From the NCBI GenBank assembly GCA_012934845.2, contig WNNJ02000934.1, positions 1-64,000 on the forward strand: 64,000 nt of DNA. The letters run 5' to 3'. The notes under the pieces are model-generated. The model was not told the origin of the DNA, made no database searches, and was given only the letters and a program-made list of their open reading frames with translations. The position numbers and the translations under genes were made by a program. Origin of the DNA: Pomphorhynchus laevis (lineage: Eukaryota; Acanthocephala; Palaeacanthocephala; Echinorhynchida; Pomphorhynchidae). Shown piece after piece: positions 9,033 through 17,848 of the stretch (positions are counted from its first letter, which is position 1; the number at the start of each line of letters is the position of its first letter).

Positions 9033-9425
9033 CCGTCTTCTAAATAACTTACGCTTACGAACTCCACCCACAACCAAGGGCATCGCATGTAAGACATTCA
9101 GAACTTAACAAAGGACTCTTCCAACTTCTATTTCTATTCCAATTCGAAAGAGATTTCTACTGACCGTCTTCCAGATGACTTACGCTTCCAAAATCTACCT
9201 CGCATCCAAGAGCCTCGCATGTGATATCTTCAGAACTCGACAGAGAACTCTATCAGTTTTCCGCTATTTCTAATTTAATTCGTAAGAGATTTATACTGAC
9301 GTCTTCTAAATGACTTGCGCCTCCGAACTCCACCCCGCAGCCGAGGGCATCGCATGTGAGATCTTCAGAACTCGATAGAGAACTCTTCCAACTTTTTCTG
9401 CTCTATTTATTCCAAAAATAATTTT
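9033..9425. repeat. Tandem repeat, about 131-135 bp x 3
   Basis: Three units start at about 9033, 9164 and 9299, each beginning with CGTCTTCTAAATGACTTACG and containing GGCATCGCATGTGAGA, TTCAGAACTCGA and AACTCTTCCAACTT. The units are diverged by roughly 15-20% by eye and are less AT-rich than their surroundings. Unequal unit lengths argue against a coding repeat. Confidence 0.88.
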
Positions 9426-9845
9426 ATGTAAACATTTGGAAGCAAGCTACTTCCATAAGGAATATCTAAACCTGTGTTTCCCAAAAAAAGTGTATGCTTT
9501 TCCATGGGCATTTGCGTTTTCAGGGGTGCAAATCAAGAAATAAAAAAATTAGACGTTTTTTTTATTTTTTTGAATGTAACGTTTTATAAAAGTTTAGTTA
9601 AAAGTAACCTTACTTATAACCTTAAAAGTAAGTTATAAGGTTATAACTTATTTTTTAAATGTTAAGCATAATTTATATGTGTAAAAACTTAGAAAGATAT
9701 CATTTTTTCTGTTATTTCTTTAAGTGTTTGCTTAGTTTCTATGTATAATTCAAAGTAACATTGCTCTTGATTTGAACTATATTTTGCTGAGAAATAAATT
9801 TTTAGAACTTGAAATTTTTAGTTTTTTCTTTTTTAGAACCCTTAA
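9426..9845. other. No gene seen
   Basis: AT-rich DNA with a small palindromic stretch near 9610-9650 (CTTATAACCTTAAAAGTAAG type). Nothing recognised. Confidence 0.4.
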
Positions 9846-10200
9846 ATGAACAATGAAAAGAAGAAAAAAGTTCATCAGTATTCCGAGGATTTTCTTAAAT
9901 TTGGATTCATGCCTGCTTACAATGATATCCGACTGCCTCTTGACTTAGATGTTAACAATTTTTATGTGATGATTCAATGAAAAATTTCATTTTGTAGCAC
10001 ATCTGAGGTCAAAGCATTAAGATCAAATCAACTCAGGTTTAGATTATTTTAAATAACTTAAGTCTTAAATATTTGAAAGAACGATTGCAATTCAATATTT
10101 GTTTGCCGCACAAAACATAACCGAAAATCGTACTCTTAAGGCTACTTATGAAATTTAAAAGCTTATTGCAAAAGCCGGTAAGGATCATACTATAGGAGAG
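9846..10200 (+). pseudogene. hAT-superfamily transposase relic (ZBED5/SCAND3-like)
   Basis: Two coding remnants. Bases 9846-9980 start with ATG and read KKKKVHQYSEDFLKFGFMP, matching the N-terminus typical of hAT-derived proteins of the ZBED5/SCAND3/FAM200 kind (K-x-Y-x-E-x-Y/F-x-x-FGF). Bases 10087-10200 read AIQYLFAAQNITENRTLKA, then KLIAKAGKDHTIGE; the IAK-x-GK-HTIGE motif is highly characteristic of these transposases. The BED zinc finger and catalytic core between and after them are gone, and two in-frame stops lie in the second piece. No TIRs were found. Confidence 0.68.
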
Positions 10201-10277
10201 TAATCTTATAAAACCATGTATTTCGGCATTTTTGAAAATCGTTCAGGGAATTGGATACAATGCCGTTAAATCAACAA
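10201..10277. other. End of the hAT relic to the LINE-B 3' tail
   Basis: A short interval ending at a (CAA)n run, which is the GTT-type tail of the minus-strand LINE-B. Confidence 0.4.
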
Positions 10278-10614
10278 CAACAACGATTTTATTAAATACA
10301 TCAATGACCTATAAGTAGCATGCAAGAAAAAACACAGACAGTCATATCATAGTCAGAAAAAACGGCAGCACAATTTCGGTCTTCAACAATTCATGTCTTC
10401 TACTTTCTCTTCTATGGCCTCAAATCCACGGGGATCTGAGCCCATTAACCGATCAAACACGCCGCCTTTCGAATGAACCACCCGGGGTCTTTCACCCCCG
10501 AAGAATCCAATCGAGACGGACTATGCTGGGTAAACGAGAGACGAGGAGCTTAAGAAACCTTAGCCTTTGCTCTGGGGGACGTCCTCTAGAAAAAAAGACT
10601 AATCCCGAGATAGC

Positions 10615-11454
10615 TCAAGTGCCCCAGAGGCGCACCTGGGCTTTCCCTTTCAATGACAGATGTTGAGCCTGTTTCAGGGCCCACCTAGCTTTCTTCAGGA
10701 TACATTTAAATCTATCCAGATCAGCTTTCGCCGACCAGTTCACCGTAACGGTGAACCCCAGGTATTTTACTCGACTTGTAAAGGTGGGGAGTGTTTCAGA
10801 AGCGAATATGGAGGAGATCGCAGAGAGTGCTAGTCTCTTAAGTTTTTTCTTTGTTGCAGGGGAGCCATGAAGGACAACCACCTGCAATTTTGCAGAGTTT
10901 AAAATAAGATTGGATATGGGTAACTGATCTTTTAATCTTGAAAAGAAACGGCTGATGTCAGAGACTACGTCTTTACACCTGCGTCCAGTGAACAGGGCTG
11001 TGGTGTCATCAGCGTACACCACAAGACGTTGTTCGCGTTTAAATATTTTGAATAGTTTAATAGAGGCAGCAAGATATAAGATAGGAGAAAGTGGAAATCC
11101 TTGAGGTACACCCGTAATAGGGTAGAACTGACGCACATGTGGGTCGTCTTCATAGTAAAATCGCTTGGTATACAGCAGGATCTCCACTCTGTTCACAATT
11201 CTTGCAGGCAACCCGAGGGACCTGAGAGAAGAGATCACAAAAAGAATGGAGATGCGGTCAAATGCAGCAGAAAAGTCAAGGAAAACATCAACAACTAGAC
11301 GATGGCTATTATCCCGACAAAACTGATCCACCTCACCAATGCTGAATGGACCGAGCAACCTTTGACGAACCCTATGAAAACCTGGAGGGATCAAATTTCG
11401 CCTACTTAAATGGTCGCGGATTTTACGCGCAAGCGCTTTTTCGTAAATTGACAC
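10615..11454 (-). CDS. LINE-B reverse transcriptase, C-terminal part
   Basis: Encodes the RT palm and thumb. Motifs: VFLDFSAAFDRIS (first catalytic Asp), TGVPQGFPLSPILY (intact copy: GSPLSP), VVYADDTTALF (catalytic YADD) and VKYLGFTV. The start overlaps the upstream frame at 11406-11454. A frame change around the PGFHRVRQRLLGP segment, compared with PGFHGFVKGRSVHSA in the intact copy, shows decay. It ends early at RLWGT, where the intact copy continues for about 80 codons. Confidence 0.88.
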   Translation of the reverse strand: MSIYEKALARKIRDHLSRRNLIPPGFHRVRQRLLGPFSIGEVDQFCRDNSHRLVVDVFLDFSAAFDRISILFVISSLRSLGLPARIVNRVEILLYTKRFYYEDDPHVRQFYPITGVPQGFPLSPILYLAASIKLFKIFKREQRLVVYADDTTALFTGRRCKDVVSDISRFFSRLKDQLPISNLILNSAKLQVVVLHGSPATKKKLKRLALSAISSIFASETLPTFTSRVKYLGFTVTVNWSAKADLDRFKCILKKARWALKQAQHLSLKGKAQVRLWGT

Positions 11455-12296
11455 GAGGGCATTTTGAATCGAAATGGGTCGCAGATCTTTAGGGCATGAG
11501 CAGGATTTTTTCTTAGGAAAAAAACACGCTTGCTAATATTGATGCCTGCTACATCGGATGGGGATGCTAAAAGCATTGTGACGGCCACCTCTCTTCTCTG
11601 ATCAGCTGTCAAAAGCTGACAGACCCGAGAAGAAAGTTGAGCGATGGATTTGGAGGTGCCCGGGAGTGGACACCAGGTGTTAAGGATATCCGTAACAGAT
11701 AGATCCCTACTCCTGAAGTTACACCAAGGCGGGATTGGTTGAGGTGATAGAATGGCTCCATAGTTGTGTAGGGCTAGTGACTCCTCTAAAACTTTATCAA
11801 GGCCTACATTCCCTATCCAACCCAATGCTTTATCCTTCCAGCAAACACACTTCTTCTTCTTGAAAATCTTCCAAAAGGAAGACTGAGAAGGACTAAGGCG
11901 AGCAATACTCGTCCTATCCTTACTCAGCTGGAACCTATATCTAGTGCTCCAGTATTCATTCGAGAGAGCCTGTTCGGCGGAAACAGAGAGATTATGGAGG
12001 TTCAGCAATTTCGCTAGGACCTTGAGTTTCGTCGGAGTGGGATTGTATATACGACCTTTATAAGTAGTCGATAAAATCGCGTTAGCTTGCGAAAAGAGGT
12101 AGGTATTAAATTCGGTCATACTCTCATTTCCTGTTCTGGGAAAGAGTTGGATAGCTGCTTGAAAGAAAGCCACTCTGATCGGATCAAAGTGAAACCTCCT
12201 TCGAAGCAACATATCTTCCTCAATTCTCCAACGAATCTGGTCATGAGAGGTAGACAATTGATGGCGCGACTGCTCCGTGCAGAAGGGTTTTAACAA
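11406..12296 (-). CDS. LINE-B inter-domain and RT N-terminal part
   Basis: Starts MLKPFCTEQSRHQLSTSH, at the end of the endonuclease domain, and covers the linker between endonuclease and RT (SQSSFWKIFKKKK, PPWCNFRSRDLSV). It reaches RT block 1 (SDVAGINISKRVF), where a frame break diverts it. It is parallel to residues ~150-430 of the 778-residue frame at 53370-55706. Confidence 0.85.
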   Translation of the reverse strand: MLKPFCTEQSRHQLSTSHDQIRWRIEEDMLLRRRFHFDPIRVAFFQAAIQLFPRTGNESMTEFNTYLFSQANAILSTTYKGRIYNPTPTKLKVLAKLLNLHNLSVSAEQALSNEYWSTRYRFQLSKDRTSIARLSPSQSSFWKIFKKKKCVCWKDKALGWIGNVGLDKVLEESLALHNYGAILSPQPIPPWCNFRSRDLSVTDILNTWCPLPGTSKSIAQLSSRVCQLLTADQRREVAVTMLLASPSDVAGINISKRVFFLRKNPAHALKICDPFRFKMPSCQFTKKRLRVKSATI

Positions 12297-12341
12297 CCAC
12301 CTCGAGTAAAGCAGTAAAATGTCGAGGATATAATTTGTTGA

Positions 12342-12416
12342 TGATATAATAAATATAATTTGATATATAAATTATATCAAATTATATTATATTATTTTAT
12401 TTGATATCTTACCCTT
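12342..12416. repeat. AT palindrome between LINE-B and LINE-C
   Basis: ATATAATTTGATAT and its reverse complement repeat several times to form overlapping hairpins. The same AT palindrome is found at the 3' end of the PLE at about 21585-21640. Confidence 0.7.
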
Positions 12417-12426
12417 CCTAACCACA

Positions 12427-12840
12427 TTGTTCAACTCGTCCATCCGTAGTCGTACATTTCCTTCAGTCTGGAAATGCGCCACTGTTCGTCCTCTCATCAA
12501 AAAACAATCTCTCGACCCCTCACTACCATCTTCGTACCGTCCTATTTCACATCTCCCAACCCTCTCTAAACTCCTTGAGCGTCTCGTTCTTAAGCAAGTT
12601 AATACATATCTCTTTTCCTCCAACTTACTTCCTCCCTTCCAAGCCGCTTTTCGCTCTAATTACTCTACCGAAATTGCATGTCTTAAAGTTTATAACGACA
12701 TACTCACATCGCGCGATCATAAATTATGTAGTGTCATAGTTTCTCTTGATCTATCGTCTGCTTTTGACATCGTCGATCAGTCGATTATTCTCCATCGCCT
12801 TCATCATGATTATGGCTTCTCTTTAACCACTGTATCATGA
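12427..12840 (+). CDS. LINE-C RT fragment, fingers and palm
   Basis: 137 codons from MFNSSIRSRTFPS to a stop after FSLTTVS. Carries the YRPISHLPTLSKLLERLV block, the ST-E-x-A-C-x-KV-x-ND motif and the first catalytic Asp in SLDLSSAFDIVDQS. The following coding sequence up to 12949 continues without its own Met. Confidence 0.8.
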   Translation: MFNSSIRSRTFPSVWKCATVRPLIKKQSLDPSLPSSYRPISHLPTLSKLLERLVLKQVNTYLFSSNLLPPFQAAFRSNYSTEIACLKVYNDILTSRDHKLCSVIVSLDLSSAFDIVDQSIILHRLHHDYGFSLTTVS

Positions 12841-12948
12841 TTTTCTTCATATCTATCAAACCGTAAATTTCGCGTATATTCTAAATCTTCTCTCTCCCAG
12901 CCTCCATCCATTCCGTCCGATGTTCCACAAGGCTTCGTATTAGACACC

Positions 12949-13323
12949 ATGCTTTTCTCTCTTCTTCCCGGTGATTTGTCATCGATTTCTCATAAATTTA
13001 ACTTCCATGTTATACAATATGCTGATGACATTCTCATATATGCTCATGCACCTGTTTATCGTATTCACGATCTTAGTGTTTCTGCTTCCGACTGTCGTGT
13101 CTCAATTTTCAATCATCTTTCTTCGCTTCGCCTTTCTCTGAATCCTGATAAATCCAAAATTATGTGGATACTACCTCGACGCTTCGGCTTCGAACCTCCT
13201 TCCGTCTCTTTAAATTCTAAAATTCTTCCTATCGTTAATAATCTCGTTTTCCTAGGCTTCATTTTGACAACCGACTTTCACTTAAACCTTTCGTTAGAGA
13301 TAAAGTACGCTCATCTACGTTGA
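12949..13323 (+). CDS. LINE-C RT fragment, catalytic YADD and thumb
   Basis: Contains VIQYADDILIYAH (catalytic Asp pair), LNPDKSKIMWI and LVFLGFIL, the usual order of RT motifs C, D and E. It stops after a frame break in the thumb. Confidence 0.8.
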   Translation: MLFSLLPGDLSSISHKFNFHVIQYADDILIYAHAPVYRIHDLSVSASDCRVSIFNHLSSLRLSLNPDKSKIMWILPRRFGFEPPSVSLNSKILPIVNNLVFLGFILTTDFHLNLSLEIKYAHLR

Positions 13324-13821
13324 TACTCCGCAACCTCCGTCAAGTTCGTAGATTGATCGATTTCTCTTCTTGTATGACTCTCATATCTTATTTCCTTTTT
13401 CTAGACTAGATTATTGTCTTAGTCTATTTTCCAACTCACCTAAATCCACTCTTCTTCCCCTACAACGCATCGTCAACGCAGAAATTGGAAAATCTAAAAC
13501 TCAATTCTTTCACGATCATCTACACCTTGTAATATAAATCCTGATGAATTTTATTCTTATCTACAAACTAAGCTATCTAATTTACTTCCCCTACTACCCA
13601 TATCCACTTGTACCCACTCTTCTCTTTGAATACTTCCCCCCAATAACTATTCCACCTTCTTCCCGTTTTTTCTGATGAAGTTTCTTCGGTTCTGCTGTCA
13701 TTACCTAATAAAATGTCATTACCCGGTCTCCATCCTATCCCACTCTGCCCAGTCTACTCTCATCCTTCCAGAACTCTTTCATCTTCTCCCTGTCTCACCT
13801 ACATAAGTATCATCTGTCCTA

Positions 13822-14721
13822 ATGTCCTTGCCCAACAAAACCTCATCTGCCGATCCCCTGCCTACTCAAATATTAAAATCTATATGCTCATCGATATCCC
13901 CATTTCTCACAACCTTGTTTAACTCGTCCATCCGCAGTCGTATCTTCCCTTCACACTGGAAATCCGCAATCGTTCGTCCCCTTCTTAAGAAACAATCGCT
14001 CGACCCCTCCCTTCCATCTTGCTATCGCCCCATTTCAATACTCCCTACTCTTTCAAAGCTCTTAAAACGCCTCATCTTAATACAGATCAACGCTTATCTC
14101 TCCTCATCCAATCTGTATCCTCCTTTCCAATCCGCTTTCCGCTCTAATCACTCCACCGAAATCGCATGCATAAAAGTGTACAACGACTTACTCATTTCTC
14201 GAGACAAGGATCTATATAGTGTTCGTATCTTCCTCGACCTCTCCTCCGCATTCGACATTGTCGACCACTCCGTCCTCCTTTCTCGCCTTCGTTATGATTA
14301 CGGCTTTTCTTCCTCCTCCGTAGCATGGTTCGCCTCATATCTATCCGACCGTTCCTTTCGCGTCTGTTCTAATTCATCATCCTACCCTCCCATCCCTATT
14401 TTTTGCTGTGTCCCACAAGGTTCAGTCCTAGGTCCCCTGCTTTTATCTCTTCTACTTGGCGATCGCTCTCCGTTTATCAAACCTTACTCCTTTAACGTCA
14501 TGCAATACGCCGATGACATTCTAATCTATGCTCATGCACCCGCAAATCGCATACACGATATCGACATTTCTGCCTCCAACTTTCTTTCTTCTATCTACAA
14601 ACGTCTCTCCAATCTCCATCTCGTTCTAAACCCCGAAAAGTCCAAAATAATTAGGATCCTCCCCGTAAACCAAACATATCTCCTCCCACTGTATATTTCG
14701 CCTCATCGATTATCCCCATAA
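13822..14721 (+). CDS. LINE-C reverse transcriptase, main part
   Basis: 299 codons with IVRPLLKKQSLDPSLPS, FQSAFRSNHSTEIAC, FLDLSSAFDIVDHSVLL (first Asp), CVPQGSVLGPLLLSL, MQYADDILIYAHAP (catalytic YADD) and LNPEKSKIIRI. A frame break follows, so the LTFLGFHFDD block lies in another frame. Confidence 0.88.
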   Translation: MSLPNKTSSADPLPTQILKSICSSISPFLTTLFNSSIRSRIFPSHWKSAIVRPLLKKQSLDPSLPSCYRPISILPTLSKLLKRLILIQINAYLSSSNLYPPFQSAFRSNHSTEIACIKVYNDLLISRDKDLYSVRIFLDLSSAFDIVDHSVLLSRLRYDYGFSSSSVAWFASYLSDRSFRVCSNSSSYPPIPIFCCVPQGSVLGPLLLSLLLGDRSPFIKPYSFNVMQYADDILIYAHAPANRIHDIDISASNFLSSIYKRLSNLHLVLNPEKSKIIRILPVNQTYLLPLYISPHRLSP

Positions 14722-14861
14722 TCCACAATCTCACTTTCTTAGGCTTCCATTTCGATGATCACCTTTCCCTTAAACCCTTCGTCCGTGACAAGGTCCGCTC
14801 ATCTAACTTAATTCTCCGTGACATCCGCCGTATCCGCCCCCTTATCGACTTTCGTTATTGT

Positions 14862-15335
14862 ATGTCTCTTCTTTCATCGCTTCTTTTCCCTAATATCGAT
14901 TACTGCCTTAGCCTTTTCGCCAATTCTCCAAAATCCATCATCCTAACCCTACAACGAATAATCAACACCGCCGTTCGAGTGCTCTTTCGTCTCCGTCGCT
15001 TCGACCACACATCCACATATTTAGCCCAACTCTTCTGGCCCACCATCCACATCCTCATCAAACTCCGTCTTCTCGTTACTTTTCGTCTCATCACTGTCGG
15101 CTCCCCATCGTTCATCAACCTTCCTTTCTTAGACGATACTCGCCCCACCTTGCTTTCGCTTCGTTCATGTCATACCCTATTACTCCACGTTCCTAATTAC
15201 TCCAACAACTACGGTCTCCGTTCCTTCCTCGTGGCCGCCTCACTCGCCTGGAATCAACTCCCTCTCGACGTCCGCCGCGCCCCCTCCTTTATCACATTCA
15301 AACACCTCCTCCGTTCACACCTTCTCGACACATGA
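14862..15335 (+). CDS. LINE-C C-terminal region
   Basis: 157 codons from the thumb to the natural stop: NIDYCLSLF, LQRIINTAVR, then the C-terminal signature of CR1/L2/Jockey-like elements (LAWNQLPLDVRRAPSF.TFK). Copy 2 (43040-43513) differs by a few substitutions and no frame change. Confidence 0.85.
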   Translation: MSLLSSLLFPNIDYCLSLFANSPKSIILTLQRIINTAVRVLFRLRRFDHTSTYLAQLFWPTIHILIKLRLLVTFRLITVGSPSFINLPFLDDTRPTLLSLRSCHTLLLHVPNYSNNYGLRSFLVAASLAWNQLPLDVRRAPSFITFKHLLRSHLLDT

Positions 15336-15366
15336 TTCACAGTCTTGTTTTGTTGTGGTCATGTAA

Positions 15367-15382
15367 GCGTGCGCTGGCACGC
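15367..15382 (+). other. LINE-C 3' UTR hairpin
   Basis: GCGTGC-GCTG-GCACGC, a perfect 6-bp stem with a 4-nt loop, preceded by GTAA and followed by ATTTGCCAC. The related minus-strand LINE tail has the same layout with three compensated base-pair changes (see 15515-15530). It probably marks the RNA 3' end for the element's RT, which is inference. Confidence 0.75.
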
Positions 15383-15485
15383 ATTTGCCACGTTAAAATA
15401 AATCCTTTTTTATAATATCGTAGACCTTATAAGGTCTACGTAGACCTTAGGTCATCGTCAATAGGTACAGCTTAGTAATTACAAT

Positions 15486-15700
15486 AAAAAGGAAAGTTTT
15501 TTAATGTGGCAAATGCACACAGATGTGTGCTTACAAGCCCACAAAAGCGAAACAGATTGAAAAACAGTTACTCGTTTTTAAGCATTGATTGCAGTTGCTT
15601 TTTGAAAAATAGTAGTGAGGATGATGATTGCAGATGATCAGGTAGGGATCAGTGAGGAGCAGCGATGTGTAGATATCAACGGCTAAAGTTGGTTGAGTGA
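15486..15700 (-). mobile_element. Second CR1/L2-like LINE, 3' tail only
   Basis: On the minus strand a C-terminal block reads PDHLQSSSSLLFFKKQLQS before a stop, the usual end of CR1/L2 ORF2. A 3' UTR follows with GTAAGC, a hairpin and GCATTTGCCACATTAAAA, like LINE-C. The coding part differs clearly from LINE-C, so it is a related family. It faces LINE-C tail to tail about 80 bp apart. Confidence 0.75.
15515..15530 (-). other. LINE 3' UTR hairpin, covariant partner
   Basis: On the minus strand: GCACAC-ATCT-GTGTGC. Against the LINE-C hairpin, pairs 3, 4 and 5 change G-C to A-T, T-A to C-G and G-C to A-T while pairing is kept. The flanks GTAA and ATTTGCCAC are the same. Confidence 0.75.
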
Positions 15701-16516
15701 AGATGTACGTTTAGCAGAAGACGATCATTAGATATATTTAGAAAGTATACATTAGATATATACATTAGAAACAAGAGCATTAGATATATTTTGACAAACG
15801 TATATATTATAGACGTTTGTATCTAATATATAGTTTATGTCTAGTAAACTATAATATATAATATGGAGTTCATATCTAGTTTATGTTTAACTAGATTTCG
15901 AAAATATATATATCATTGCCCTTAAATTTAAATTGATATTTTATATTATGGGCACAATACCGTACGTCTTCAAATTGACAAGCATGGCGCTTTAGCAAAA
16001 CTATTTGATAGAAGGCAATTTATTCGCCAAAGTTTACATTAATATAATATTATATAAATATTAATATAATTATAATATTATAATATTAATATAAATATTA
16101 TAATATGATAAAGTTTTATAAACGTCTATTCAATATTTTTATAAAGCTAAAATCTTAAGTACGAAGAGTTTAAAATTATCAAATATTCAACAAACTAATA
16201 GCAAAAGACTTTAATGCATGATGCAAGAACATTTAACATAAAAATAAAAGATATTAAGATAACGAATATTAAAATATAATAAAACATTTGGCTATTATAA
16301 GAGGTTCATGTTATAGAAAAAGTTAAACAATAACAGTTTTCATAGAATTACCTTCAATGCAATAAAACCAAATAAAGCAAAATCATAAAACAAGTGATAA
16401 AAACAAACGAATTGAATGATAAAAATAACGTAATAATATAGTAATTAATTATAATATAATCTAAAATGAAATCTAACAACAATGATAAAACAAACGAATT
16501 GAAAAAATTAAAATAA
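15701..16516. other. AT-rich DNA, no gene seen
   Basis: Holds short repeats of CATTAGATATA and several small palindromes near 15800-15850 (AAACGTATATA..TATAGACGTTT). No coding signal. Confidence 0.45.
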
Positions 16517-16822
16517 TTAATTATAATTTAATTTAAGGTTGTAATCGGATTGCTTATTAAGCAAGCATAAATTGTGTTCTTTTTTAATAAAATACGCTTC
16601 TTGAATAATGCAAGATAACAAGTTACTTTCAAATGATAAAATAGATGAATTTTTAAACTCACCGGAATGATTCAAACTAACAAAATGCTGAGCAACAGCA
16701 CTAGGATTGGTCCCTTTACGCACATTATAATTATGTTGTTTAAAACGCTTAACCAAACCTTGACAGGTTTGACAAACATACCTGTTCGTATTCTTTACAA
16801 GGTATTTTATAAAGAATGGCAT
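16517..16822 (-). CDS. PLE GIY-YIG endonuclease fragment
   Basis: 101 codons. RYVCQTCQGLVKRFKQH matches the second half of the GIY-YIG core (Y-x-GQT...R-x3-H) with Cys where Gly is usual. NPSAVAQHFVSLNHS and IQEAYFIKKEHN follow, matching the AVA-x-H and E-containing helices. This domain nicks DNA at the PLE target site. The GIY half is out of frame upstream. Confidence 0.72.
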   Translation of the reverse strand: MPFFIKYLVKNTNRYVCQTCQGLVKRFKQHNYNVRKGTNPSAVAQHFVSLNHSGEFKNSSILSFESNLLSCIIQEAYFIKKEHNLCLLNKQSDYNLKLNYN

Positions 16823-17400
16823 CTTTGTTAAAATCTGGTTTACGCTTAAAAATGTTGTGAAGTTTAGGTAATATTCTGTTAAAAATGTGCACTTTGTTAA
16901 TACAATGTTATTGTTAATAAACTTTGAAAATACTGAATTCCACTTGTTACTAACAAAAGGTATTCCTATATGATGTAATCTTTTTCAGGACCACATACTT
17001 TATTTTTATGCGCTAAAGATTTAAATTTAGCTTTCTTAATAGCTCAAAGAGGAAAACCACTTTTTAGTAAATTATGTGTGATAGCCTTTTCTATTTCACA
17101 AATTAAGTTATAGTTAGAACAGATAAGCCGGCAACGTAAGTAATGTGACATAGCAGCAGAAATCAGCCAATTAGTTGGAACGTTTGAAGTCCAAGAAACA
17201 ATATCTGGCCCTGTAGCAAATTTTGATAGACACATGTTCGAAGCATAGAAGAATTAACCCGCTTAACCAAGACATCGAGAAAATATATACCCACATTAGA
17301 TTCGGAAGAAACGCACCGTAGAATTCGAAAATCCTTAAAATTTAGCGTATGGGTAAAAAATCCTGAGTAACGCCATTCTAAGAATTATTTTATTTCTTCA
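16517..17400 (-). mobile_element. PLE fragment: RT C-terminus and GIY-YIG domain
   Basis: Read on the minus strand from about 17400: a block with YFLDVLVKR-like sequence (the PLE 'I-x-FLDV-x-V' motif after the RT), then NWLISAAMSHYLRCRLICSN, EIEKAITHNLLKSGFP (RT thumb region of PLEs), then the GIY-YIG nuclease at 16517-16822. The RT core is missing and there are several breaks. It belongs to a different PLE family from the one at 19.8 kb. Confidence 0.75.
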
Positions 17401-17606
17401 AAACAAATGTATAATCATAAATTTATTAAAACATTGAAGCCAGTTACTGAAGCTCCACTTAACTTGGATTGACAAATCATTAAATAATGAGCAACGTAAT
17501 ATACTTTACTCAACGGTGTCGTTTCCGTGCACACAAATTATCTTCGGAATTAGAAAAGACTTTGAATTTGAATGAGGATTGCGACGGTGTGATAACATTT
17601 AAATCA

Positions 17607-17848
17607 GAAGAAATATGGCAAAAATCAACGCAAAATTTATTAAATTGAATATTTCGATGCCTAGCTGGCATTATCTTCAGCAATTGTAAGAATTTTAATA
17701 ACCAAGACTTTTTTAACGTTTTTTAAAGTCTTTCTGACTCTTTCTTGGATGCTAAATAAACTACTTACAATTGCTGAAGATGATGCCAGCTAGACATCGA
17801 AATATTCAATTAAATAAATTTTGCGTTGGTTTTTGCCATCTTTCTTCT
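17607..17848. repeat. Inverted repeat with hammerhead-like motif in each arm
   Basis: Arms 17607-17689 and 17764-17848 are inverted copies of about 84 bp around a 74-bp spacer. Each arm, read outward from the spacer, has AATTG, CTGAAGA, an ATGCC/GGCAT-type stem, CGAAA, then CAATT. The first and last elements can pair as a closing helix. This recalls the hammerhead layout, with one or two extra bases before stem II. In the left arm (minus strand) stem II is perfect; the right arm (plus) has one mismatch. Confidence 0.8.

Larger units (their letters stand above)
10278..12341 (-). mobile_element. LINE-B, 5'-truncated, minus strand
   Basis: A non-LTR retrotransposon of the same family as the nearly intact copy at 53372-55826. 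In element order it starts at 12341, inside the endonuclease domain (just upstream of the ARGGCLLKPF-like region), and ends at 10278 in a (GTT)n tail. RT motifs are present. It is split into two overlapping frames and has a frame break in the C-terminal region near 10610. Microsatellite-like tails rather than poly(A) are shared with the 53.4 kb copy (ATT-rich). Confidence 0.9.
12417..13470 (+). mobile_element. LINE-C copy 1 (CR1/L2-like), truncated both ends
   Basis: An RT-coding fragment of CR1/L2-group type with FRSNYSTEIACLKVYNDIL, SLDLSSAFDIVD, DVPQGFVL and YADDILIYAH. It starts inside the RT and breaks off at about 13470, in the segment equivalent to LTLQRIINTAVR of copy 2. There the sequence switches to the N-terminal RT region of a second copy, so it lacks the 3' end a normal insertion keeps. 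Confidence 0.85.
13471..15406 (+). mobile_element. LINE-C copy 2 (CR1/L2-like), with 3' end
   Basis: Joined directly to LINE-C copy 1. It begins with RT-upstream sequence, includes the whole RT and the conserved C-terminal block WNQLPLDVRRAPSFITFKHL typical of CR1/L2 elements, and has a short 3' UTR ending AAAATAAATCC plus a T-run. Frame breaks lie before 13822 and between 14721 and 14862. A C/T-rich coding strand sets it apart from the AT-rich surroundings. The 3' UTR has a hairpin at 15367-15382. Confidence 0.9.
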
